64,000 nt of DNA, from positions 1 to 64,000 of the forward strand of contig VANK01000018.1 of the NCBI GenBank assembly GCA_008682415.1, in the 5' to 3' direction. Position 1 is the first letter of the stretch. Every line of letters begins with the position of its first letter. The position numbers were made by a program, and so were the translations under genes. Origin of the DNA: Acidobacteria bacterium AB60. Lineage in GTDB: Bacteria > Acidobacteriota > Terriglobia > Terriglobales > Acidobacteriaceae. Positions 34,947 to 41,356 of the stretch are shown here, in pieces. Below the pieces are notes generated by a model. That model worked only from the letters and a program-made list of their open reading frames with translations. It ran no database searches and was not told the origin of the DNA.

Positions 34947-35091
34947 AATGACCTCCGACAAAAATCGAGAAATGGGGAAACGGCAACGGGGTAAATATCC
35001 TCACCCGCCCAGCGGATCGAGGGTTCGTCAGGCGAGATTCCCGGATTTGCGCGATGGCATCTTGCGCAGAGCAGGAATCAAGATCCTGATC

Positions 35092-35589
35092 TCATGCGGT
35101 TTTTTGAAACAGCCCGCTCAATCTGCTGAGCGATTGCCTCCAGAAAAAGCTGTGCCACTCGTACTCTTCACGAGAGCCGGTTCCGAGATGCTTCACGTGA
35201 ACATTCGTCTTGCCGAAGTCCCCCGCAAGCCGGATCGCCACCACACTCTCCCGCGTCTCGCCAAACTGCTGGTGCTCCCACGTGAAGATGAGCTTGTTCC
35301 GGCGCGATGTCCGGTACCGCGCCGTGATGACCGGAGAGGCAGGCACCCAGGACTCTCCCGTAACGCGGAACCCCCCCGGAAACTCGCGCACCACCAGGTG
35401 GCCCTCGGTTGCGGCTTCCGGCAACCGCATCCAAAGCTCCATGTACTCAGGAATCGTCAATACGGAATGAAGACGGGTTCGATCGGAACAGATCGATGCA
35501 CTCAGCTCGATCGTCCACGCATGCGCGGAGACGGAACGATTGCTTTCGACCTCGGAAGACGGGATGTAGATTAGGGCTGCTGCACTCAT
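35092..35589 (-). CDS. SRPBCC/AHSA1-type domain protein
   Basis: This encodes 165 aa from ATG 35589, with AGGCGAA about 11 nt upstream. The predicted fold is a START/AHSA1-like helix-grip: WTIELSASICSDRTRLHSVLT, MELWMRLPEAATEGHLVV, then a hydrophobic strand pattern FTWEHQQFGETRESVVAIRL and ending YEWHSFFWRQSLSRL. The family binds small hydrophobic ligands or co-chaperone partners. It is unrelated in sequence to the SRPBCC gene at 39889. A longer frame (to 35934) lacks a sensible N terminus. Confidence 0.7.
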   Translation of the reverse strand: MSAAALIYIPSSEVESNRSVSAHAWTIELSASICSDRTRLHSVLTIPEYMELWMRLPEAATEGHLVVREFPGGFRVTGESWVPASPVITARYRTSRRNKLIFTWEHQQFGETRESVVAIRLAGDFGKTNVHVKHLGTGSREEYEWHSFFWRQSLSRLSGLFQKTA

Positions 35590-35823
35590 GATGGACTTCG
35601 CCTGCTGAGGAACAAGCACCCGGCAAGCCGCACATGAACCCACATCGCGAGTTTGTGACGAACGGCTCCCCTTGGAAGAAGGACGTCTGCTCCCAGGGAT
35701 GAGCAACCGCCTTCGCTCCCGCCACAAAAAGTCCCCAACCCGTCCAAATCTTCCAGATTCTGGAAATTTATCGATTTTTGCTCCGTTTTTTCGGAGACGA
35801 TCTCCATCGTCCCGACCAAAAAA

Positions 35824-35850
35824 ATGCCTCGGGGTTTTCCCCCGAGGCAT
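35824..35850 (-). terminator. Intrinsic terminator of clpB
   Basis: An 11-bp perfect stem (ATGCCTCGGGG and complement, 35824-35834 with 35840-35850) has loop TTTTC. On the minus strand it leads into seven T. It lies 22 bp after the clpB stop codon. Confidence 0.9.
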
Positions 35851-35872
35851 CGTCCAGCCGTCGCTTTGCCGG

Positions 35873-38497
35873 TCAAGCCATGGCTTCGCGGCCCATCGAT
35901 TCGAACACCAGGTGATTGCTCCGGCGGTCCACATCGATCCGCACGTGCGCGCCGTGCAGCACCTCCCCGTCCAGAATCTTCATGGCCAGCGGATCCTGCA
36001 CCATCCTCTGCAGCGCGCGCTTCAGCGGCCGTGCGCCGTACACCGGATCCCAGCCCGACGCCAGCACCAGCTGCCGCGCCGGCTCCGTGAGCTCCAGCGA
36101 GATCTGCCGGTCTTCCAGCAGCTTCTGCAACTCGGCGATCCGCAGATCCAGGATCTCGTTCATCTGCGCGTGCGTCAGCGGACGGAAGATGACCATGTCA
36201 TCCACACGATTCAGAAACTCCGGGCGGAAGTGCTCGCGCAGAACCCGCATCACCGATTCGCGCGCCATGTCGAAGTCATGCTCCGTCTTGAGCGCATCGC
36301 CGGTCAGCAGCGCAGCGCCCAAATTCGAGGTCATGATCAGCACCGTATTCTTGAAGTCGACCGTGCGGCCCTTCGAGTCCGTCAGGCGTCCATCGTCCAT
36401 CACCTGCAGCAGAATGTTGAACACATCCGGGTGCGCCTTCTCCACCTCGTCCAGCAGGATCACCGCGTAGGGCCGGCGGCGCACCGCCTCGGTCAGCTGC
36501 CCTCCCTCGTCATAGCCCACGTATCCCGGAGGCGCGCCAATCAGGCGAGCCACCGCGTGCTTCTCCATGTACTCCGACATATCGATCCGGATCATGGCCT
36601 GCTCATCGTCGAAGAGAAACTCCGCCAGCGCCCGCGCCGTCTCCGTCTTGCCCACGCCCGTCGGGCCCAGGAAGATGAACGAACCGATCGGCCGCTTGGG
36701 ATCGCTCAGTCCCGCCCGCGAACGGCGGATCGCATTCGCCACCACCGTAAGCGCCGGATCCTGGCCCACCACCCGCTCCCGCAGACGGTCCTCCATCCGC
36801 ACCAGCTTCTTCACCTCGCCCTCGAGCATGCGCGACACCGGAATCCCCGTCCACTTGCTCACGATCTTCGCAATGTCCTCCTCGTCCACCTCTTCCTTCA
36901 GCATGCGCGGCGAGCCACCCGCCGAGTCCTGCGCGGCATTCAGCTTCCGCAACTCCGCCTCCAGCCGCGGCAGTTCCCCATACTGGATGTGCGCCGCCCG
37001 CTCCAGCTGGCCCTTCCGCGTGTTCTCCTCCGCTTCGAAACGAAGCGCCTCAATCTGCTTCTTCAAGTCGCTGATCCGGGTGATCGCCTCGCGTTCCTGC
37101 GTCCACCGCGCGCGTAATGCCGTGATCTGCTCCTTCAGTGCCGCCAGCTCGCGATCTACCTCTTCCAAACGGCCCTTGCTGTTCGGATCCGTCTCCCGCT
37201 TCAGCGCCGCGCGCTCGATCTCCAGCGACGTGGACTGCCGCTCCAGTTGATCGATCTCCGTCGGCACCGACCCAATCTGAATCGCCAGCGACGCCGCCGC
37301 CTCGTCCACCAGGTCGATGGCCTTGTCCGGCAGGAACCGGTCCGAGATGTAACGGTGCGACAGCGTCGCCGCCGCCACAATCGCCGAGTCCTTGATGCGC
37401 ACGTTGTGGTGCGCCTCGTAGCGCTCCTTCAGCCCGCGCAAAATCGCAATCGTGTCCTCCACGTTGGGCTCGCCCACGTACACAATCTGGAAACGCCGCT
37501 CCAGCGCCGCATCCTTCTCGATGTACTTCCGGTACTCGTTCAACGTGGTCGCGCCAATCGCCCGCAACTCCCCGCGCGCCAGCGGCGGCTTCAGCATGTT
37601 GCTCGCATCGATCGCGCCCTCCGCGGCGCCCGCTCCCACCAGCGTGTGCAGCTCGTCGATGAACAGAACGATCTGCCCGTTCGACTCCTCGATCTCCTTC
37701 AGCACCGCCTTCAAACGATCCTCAAACTCGCCGCGGTACTTCGCGCCCGCCAGCATCGAGCCCAGATCCAGCGAGATCACCCGCTTTTCCTTGAGAATCT
37801 CCGGCACGTCCCCAGACGCGATCCGCCGCGCCAGGCCCTCCACAATCGCCGTCTTGCCCACACCCGGCTCTCCAATCAGCACCGGGTTGTTCTTCGTGCG
37901 GCGGCTCAATACCTGGATCACCCGGCGGATCTCCTCGTCTCGCCCAATCACCGGATCCAGCTTGCCGCGCCGCGCCAGCTCCGTCAGGTCCTTGGCATAC
38001 TTCTCCAGCGCCTGGAACTTGCCCTCCGGATTCTGATCGGTCACCCGCTGCGAGCCACGCACCGCGGTCAGCGCCTTCAGAATCGCGTCGTGCGTTGCTC
38101 CCAGCGCCGCCAATGCATCATGCGCGGCATCGCCCTTCTGCCGCGCGGTCGCCAGCAGCAGGTGCTCCGTCGACACATACTCGTCCTTGAAGTTCGCAGC
38201 CTCCTTGAACGCCTGGTCCAGAATCTTGTTCAGCGCATTGCTCAGCCCGGGCTGCGCCGCCGACCCCGCCACCCGGGGCAGCCGCTGCTCCACCTGGTGC
38301 AGATCGCTCTCCAGCCGCTCCGTGGGGACGCCAATCTTGCCCAGCACGGCGGGAATCACGCCCTCGCGGTCCTCCACAAGCGCCAGCAGCAGGTGCACCG
38401 GCTGCATCTCCGGGTTGCCGAGTTCCGCCGCATGCTCCTGCGCCTGCTGCATCGCCTGCTGCGACTTGACGGTGAATTTGTCCCAACGAATTGCCAT
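35873..38497 (-). CDS. clpB: ATP-dependent chaperone ClpB
   Basis: This encodes 874 aa, a hexameric disaggregase that works with DnaK to rescue aggregated proteins. The N domain (~1-145) starts MAIRWDKFTVKSQQAMQQAQ. AAA-1 has Walker A GEPGVGKT (~205) and Walker B VLFIDELHTL. A coiled-coil middle domain (~410-525) is present, and AAA-2 has Walker A GPTGVGKT (~610) and ILLDEVEKAHPDV. The middle domain separates ClpB from ClpA/C. No IGF/L loop for ClpP binding is seen. It is downstream of hsp20 across a 257-bp repeat-containing spacer. No CIRCE sequence is found. Confidence 0.97.
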   Translation of the reverse strand: MAIRWDKFTVKSQQAMQQAQEHAAELGNPEMQPVHLLLALVEDREGVIPAVLGKIGVPTERLESDLHQVEQRLPRVAGSAAQPGLSNALNKILDQAFKEAANFKDEYVSTEHLLLATARQKGDAAHDALAALGATHDAILKALTAVRGSQRVTDQNPEGKFQALEKYAKDLTELARRGKLDPVIGRDEEIRRVIQVLSRRTKNNPVLIGEPGVGKTAIVEGLARRIASGDVPEILKEKRVISLDLGSMLAGAKYRGEFEDRLKAVLKEIEESNGQIVLFIDELHTLVGAGAAEGAIDASNMLKPPLARGELRAIGATTLNEYRKYIEKDAALERRFQIVYVGEPNVEDTIAILRGLKERYEAHHNVRIKDSAIVAAATLSHRYISDRFLPDKAIDLVDEAAASLAIQIGSVPTEIDQLERQSTSLEIERAALKRETDPNSKGRLEEVDRELAALKEQITALRARWTQEREAITRISDLKKQIEALRFEAEENTRKGQLERAAHIQYGELPRLEAELRKLNAAQDSAGGSPRMLKEEVDEEDIAKIVSKWTGIPVSRMLEGEVKKLVRMEDRLRERVVGQDPALTVVANAIRRSRAGLSDPKRPIGSFIFLGPTGVGKTETARALAEFLFDDEQAMIRIDMSEYMEKHAVARLIGAPPGYVGYDEGGQLTEAVRRRPYAVILLDEVEKAHPDVFNILLQVMDDGRLTDSKGRTVDFKNTVLIMTSNLGAALLTGDALKTEHDFDMARESVMRVLREHFRPEFLNRVDDMVIFRPLTHAQMNEILDLRIAELQKLLEDRQISLELTEPARQLVLASGWDPVYGARPLKRALQRMVQDPLAMKILDGEVLHGAHVRIDVDRRSNHLVFESMGREAMA

Positions 38498-38507
38498 GTG
38501 AACTCCA

Positions 38508-38750
38508 GTTGTCAGTAATCAGTGATCAGTGATCAGTGATCAGAGATCAGGATCAGTGACCGTATTTGCGGCCTGACGTCCGCCTGACGTCACGGCTCTC
38601 TATGTGATGTTGCTCCCCGCGTCTTGGCTACCGCGAGCTGGTTCCTTGCGCGGACAGAAAAAGTGGTCAGCTCCAGTCCCGATACCGAAAGATACTCTTT
38701 TTTCGGACAGGGAACTGACCACTGACCACTCATCTCTGGCCACTGGCTGT
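38508..38750. repeat. Inverted heptad-repeat arms between clpB and hsp20
   Basis: The left arm (38510-38558) is four near-identical heptads TCAGTGA/TCAGTAA then TCAGAGA, TCAGGA, TCAGTGA. The right arm (about 38708-38748) carries the complementary heptads ACTGACC, ACTGACC, ACTCATC, ACTGGCT. The arms are inverted around ~150 bp that contain no gene but hold a degenerate repeat (CTGACGTCCGCCTGACGTC). The left arm begins 13 bp from the clpB start and the right arm ends a few bases from the hsp20 stop codon. Confidence 0.6.
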
Positions 38751-38754
38751 CGTC

Positions 38755-39264
38755 TTACCGCGCGCCCACCAGCTCCGGCTCCTGCGCCTTGTTCTGCTGC
38801 GGAGCCTGGCTCTCCAGCCTGCTCTGGCCGCCCACGTTCACCTTGATCTGCTTCGGCTGCGCCTCCGGCTTCTTGCTCACTTCCAGCACCAGCACGCCAT
38901 TCTTGTAATTGGCGTTGATGTGCTCGCTGTCCACCGTCGAGGGCAGCGTAAAGGCCCGGTAGAAGCTGCCGTAACGGCGCTCAATCCGATGGAAGTTCTC
39001 TTCCTTCTCTTCCTTGTCGAACTTGCGCTCGCCCTTCACCGTCAGCGTGTTGTTCTCCACCCGGATATCGAGATCCTTCTCCTCGATGCCCGGCACCTCC
39101 AGCTTCAGCACAACCTTCTTGGTGTCCTCATAGATATCGACCGCCGGCACAAAGCTGGCCGTCGTCAGCGGACTGTCCCCTTCGTTCATCTCGCGGAAGA
39201 GAGAGTTCACGCGGTTCTGCAGTGCCACTACTTCGCGAAAAGGATCCCAACGATTCATAGCCAT
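38755..39264 (-). CDS. Small heat-shock protein Hsp20
   Basis: This encodes 169 aa from ATG 39264 (GGAGGA 8 nt upstream). The alpha-crystallin domain (~45-135) has FVPAVDIYEDTKKVVLKLEV, GIEEKDLDIRVENNTLTVKG and, at the end, NANYKNGVLVLEVSKK with the conserved G-L-L-type tail. The N terminus MAMNRWDPFREV and the C-terminal Gln/Pro-rich tail vary in the family. It is an ATP-independent holdase that passes clients to ClpB/DnaK. In the 5' leader, a hairpin AGGAGC-CGAA-GCTCCT (39308-39323) precedes the ribosome-binding site. Confidence 0.95.
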   Translation of the reverse strand: MAMNRWDPFREVVALQNRVNSLFREMNEGDSPLTTASFVPAVDIYEDTKKVVLKLEVPGIEEKDLDIRVENNTLTVKGERKFDKEEKEENFHRIERRYGSFYRAFTLPSTVDSEHINANYKNGVLVLEVSKKPEAQPKQIKVNVGGQSRLESQAPQQNKAQEPELVGAR

Positions 39265-39440
39265 GTCTGTGTTCCTCCGATGCATTTCCAAAGTTTTTGA
39301 GGGTGAGAGGAGCTTCGGCTCCTGACGTTCACCTCATCTGATGGAAACTATAGCACAAACGATGCATAAAATATGAGTGTATTTTTATCACATATTGTGT
39401 CTTCCATATCTCGCTGATTATGCGCACCTTGCAACGCCAC

Positions 39441-39496
39441 TTCACTCGTTCACCTCTTCACTGCTTCACCTCTTCACCACTTCACCCGTTCACCAT
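39441..39496. repeat. Period-8 direct repeat block (TTCACCNN)
   Basis: Seven units of about 8 bp (TTCACTCG, TTCACCTC, TTCACTGC, TTCACCTC, TTCACCAC, TTCACCCG, TTCACCAT) are in tandem. They lie between the hsp20 upstream region and the promoter of the ArsR gene. No inverted partner is seen. Confidence 0.75.
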
Positions 39497-39503
39497 CTTG
39501 CGC

Positions 39504-39542
39504 TTGACAATCTCCAATACATAAGTTAAAAGTTATATAACT
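39504..39542 (+). promoter_or_regulatory. Promoter and palindromic operator of the ArsR-type gene
   Basis: A perfect -35 TTGACA (39504-39509) and a perfect 12-bp palindrome AGTTATATAACT (39531-39542) lie in front of the ArsR gene, the palindrome 8 bp before its ATG. Flanking AGTTA and AAGTT half-repeats extend the symmetry. It is the expected form of an autoregulatory ArsR operator. The -10 box is poor (TAAAAG at 17-nt spacing). Confidence 0.6.
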
Positions 39543-39550
39543 GTAAAGTT

Positions 39551-39892
39551 ATGGAAGCTCTCGACCATACCTTCGCCGCCCTCGCCGACCCCACCCGGCG
39601 CGCCATCCTGGCCCGCTTGGCCCAGGGCGAGACCACGGTGCTCGAACTGGCCAAACCCTTCGCCATGAGCCAGCCCGCCATCTCCCGGCACCTCAAGGTC
39701 CTGGAGACCGCGGGCCTCATCGAACGGCGGATCGAGGGAACCAAACGCCCCTGCAGGCTGGCCCGCGCCGGCGTCGACGCCGCCGACCGCTGGCTAGATC
39801 TCCTGCGCGCCGCCCTTGAGCAGAACTACCGGCGCCTGGACGCCGTCCTCGCTGCCATGAAACCCAACACACCCCAGGAGGAAAAGTCATGA
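39551..39892 (+). CDS. ArsR-family transcription regulator
   Basis: This encodes 113 aa with a winged-helix domain: FAALADPTRRAILARLAQGE, then TTVLELAKPFAMSQPAISRH as recognition helix, LETAGLIERRIEGTKRPCRL as wing. It lacks the CxC metal-binding motif of metal-sensing ArsR proteins, so it is of the SRPBCC-linked type. It overlaps the SRPBCC gene by 4 bp (ATGA), indicating translational coupling. Confidence 0.92.
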   Translation: MEALDHTFAALADPTRRAILARLAQGETTVLELAKPFAMSQPAISRHLKVLETAGLIERRIEGTKRPCRLARAGVDAADRWLDLLRAALEQNYRRLDAVLAAMKPNTPQEEKS

Positions 39893-40371
39893 GCTTGAGC
39901 CTGAAGACCGAAGGCGATCAGCACATCATCGTCACCCGGCACTTCGCCGCCACGCCCGAGATGGTCTGGCGCGCCCACATGGAACCGGAACTGATCCAGC
40001 GCTGGCTCCTCGGCCCCGAAGGCTGGACCATGCCCGTCTGCATCAATGAGGCTCGACCCGGCGGCAGGGTCCGCTACGAGTGGGCCCACCCCACCCGCCC
40101 CGGCTTCCACATCGAGGGCAAGATCCTTGAGGTCGAGCCATACCACCGCATCGTCCACGTCGAGCGCATGTTCCTGCCCGATCCCACCCCGGAAAACCAC
40201 GTCGTGACCGAGTTCACGCCCGACGGCCACGGAACCCTGATGACCATGCGCATGACCCTCCCGGATCCCGAGACGCGCCGCCAGATGCTCGCCTCCGGCA
40301 TGGACAAAGGCATGGAAACCAGCTACGCCCGGCTCGATGCCCTGGCCGCTCCGGCACCCCTCGCCTCCTGA
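39889..40371 (+). CDS. SRPBCC/AHSA1-domain protein, ArsR-coupled
   Basis: This encodes 160 aa, translationally coupled to the ArsR gene by ATGA overlap. The AHSA1 pattern is visible: IIVTRHFAATPEMVWRAHME, LLGPEGWTMPVCINEARPGG, VRYEW, then HIEGKILEVEPYHRIVHVE and NHVVTEFTPDGHGTLMTMRM. It probably binds a small ligand, and the upstream regulator controls the pair. Pairings of this type are common in soil bacteria. Confidence 0.88.
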   Translation: MSLSLKTEGDQHIIVTRHFAATPEMVWRAHMEPELIQRWLLGPEGWTMPVCINEARPGGRVRYEWAHPTRPGFHIEGKILEVEPYHRIVHVERMFLPDPTPENHVVTEFTPDGHGTLMTMRMTLPDPETRRQMLASGMDKGMETSYARLDALAAPAPLAS

Positions 40372-40398
40372 ACCCCACCCACCCTTGCGCGCCGCGCG

Positions 40399-40424
40399 GC
40401 CGTCCCTCAGGGCAGCCGGACGGC
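40399..40424 (+). terminator. Possible hairpin terminator after the SRPBCC gene
   Basis: A 7-bp stem GCCGTCC/GGACGGC (40399-40405 with 40418-40424) has a 12-nt loop but no clear T run. It is 28 bp past the stop codon. Weak candidate. Confidence 0.35.
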
Positions 40425-40429
40425 GCGCC

Positions 40430-40500
40430 TCTCGGCTCTCGCTTCTCGGCTCTCGCTTCTCGGCTCTCGCTTCTCGGCTCTCGCTTCTCGGCCCTCGGCT
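40430..40500. repeat. Period-14 (2x7) tandem repeat
   Basis: About five copies of TTCTCGGCTCTCGC in tandem, degenerating at the 3' end into GGCCCTCGGCTCTTGGCCC. It is the longest clean repeat block of the window. It opens a 985-bp spacer (40372-41356) without a convincing gene. Confidence 0.85.
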
Positions 40501-40556
40501 CTTGGCCCTTTTCTTGTCAAGTCCCCTCTCTCGGAAAATCGTCGTAACCCGCACAA

Positions 40557-40621
40557 AACAAACGAAAGAAAGTTGAAAATAGTTTGGGGCCTAATTCTTC
40601 GAACCTGCCATACTGAATTCA
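40557..40621 (+). promoter_or_regulatory. Copy 2 of the repeated promoter-like/non-coding motif
   Basis: CGAAA, 16 nt, TTGGGG (40584), 19 nt, CATACT (40609), then CTGAATTCA. The spacings are identical to the copy at 22509-22574. The -10-like CATACT is better than TACGCT of copy 1. Reading rightward it points into a repeat block and an AT-richer stretch without coding potential. Confidence 0.45.
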
Positions 40622-40660
40622 GATCGGAGAACCGCAACGCCCGCAGGGTACGCGTCACCC

Positions 40661-40731
40661 GCAACTCGAGACGCAACTCGCAACTCACCACTCACCACTC
40701 GAGACTCGCAACTCGCAACTCGCAACTCACC
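40661..40731. repeat. Period-7 tandem repeat (AACTCGC)
   Basis: About ten units of AACTCGC and close variants (AACTCACC, ACTCGAG) in tandem. Unlike the paired arms elsewhere it has no inverted partner nearby. It lies between the motif at 40557 and an AT-richer segment (40740-40920). Confidence 0.8.
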
Positions 40732-40739
40732 CCCCCTCC

Positions 40740-40980
40740 CCCTATGTAGATTTCGCCCTATATTCTCCGTCATGAAATCGCAAGTGCCACGAAAAGAACG
40801 ACTTACATCAAGCTTTTTAGCAAAGAAAAGGCGAAACCGGCCATTTTGGCGGCTCAGATTCCAAAGCACTTACGCGACTGATATAAAGATTTGTCATAAA
40901 GGCGAGAGCCCGAGCGCGGTTTCCGCGCAAACTGCGAGCAAGCATTCCTCACCGCGCAACCGCCCGCGCCTCTTTTGACC
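40740..40980. other. AT-richer non-coding segment, possible RNA or relic
   Basis: This 240-bp segment is less GC-rich than its surroundings. It contains GGCCATTTTGGC-type symmetry near 40839 and a short open frame (68 codons) without a ribosome-binding site or protein-like composition. I see no gene, no tRNA-like fold and no terminator. It could be a non-coding RNA or a decayed gene. Confidence 0.3.
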
Positions 40981-41105
40981 TGGTCAAACCGCCCCCGACG
41001 TCCTCCAACTGGACCAGGATCTGCCCTAAAACCTGCTCGACAGGCCCGGTTCTGCGGCCCTTTTACGGCACTGCCCTCTCTCCCGCGCTGTAAAAAAATG
41101 TTTAC

Positions 41106-41131
41106 AAAACATGACCAAATCGTCATGTTTT
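41106..41131. promoter_or_regulatory. Perfect 26-bp palindrome upstream of the multicopper oxidase
   Basis: The arms AAAACATGAC (41106-41115) and GTCATGTTTT (41122-41131) are exact inverted repeats around a 6-nt centre. A -35-like TTTACA (41101) touches the left arm. It may be a repressor operator, or an intrinsic terminator because T follows. It is 225 bp before the oxidase start. No other hairpin is evident to 41356. Confidence 0.5.
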
Positions 41132-41356
41132 TCCTTTCGTCCTACGAAAACTTCTTGCACTCCCATCCGCTCATCCGGCACCAAACCCCGCTACATTCGA
41201 ATCGAAACCAGTGATCTCCGCCCTGCGCGGAGCTCGGCTTCCCCTCCCATCAGTAGCTGGGGTCTCCGGGGCGCACGTCGCTCGAACAGCCGCGCGCGCG
41301 CTCGCGGGAAACGTGTGTCTGCTGTCTTGCATGAGTTGAAAATCAAGGAGATTTCC

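Noticed and set aside
38498..39550. CIRCE operator for clpB or hsp20
   Set aside because: No TTAGCACTC-N9-GAGTGCTAA sequence is found upstream of either gene.
40430..40731. CRISPR array
   Set aside because: Units are contiguous 7- or 14-bp repeats without unique spacers, and no cas genes are present.
40772..40978. 68-codon protein gene
   Set aside because: No ribosome-binding site and no protein-like composition; it lies in a repeat-rich spacer.
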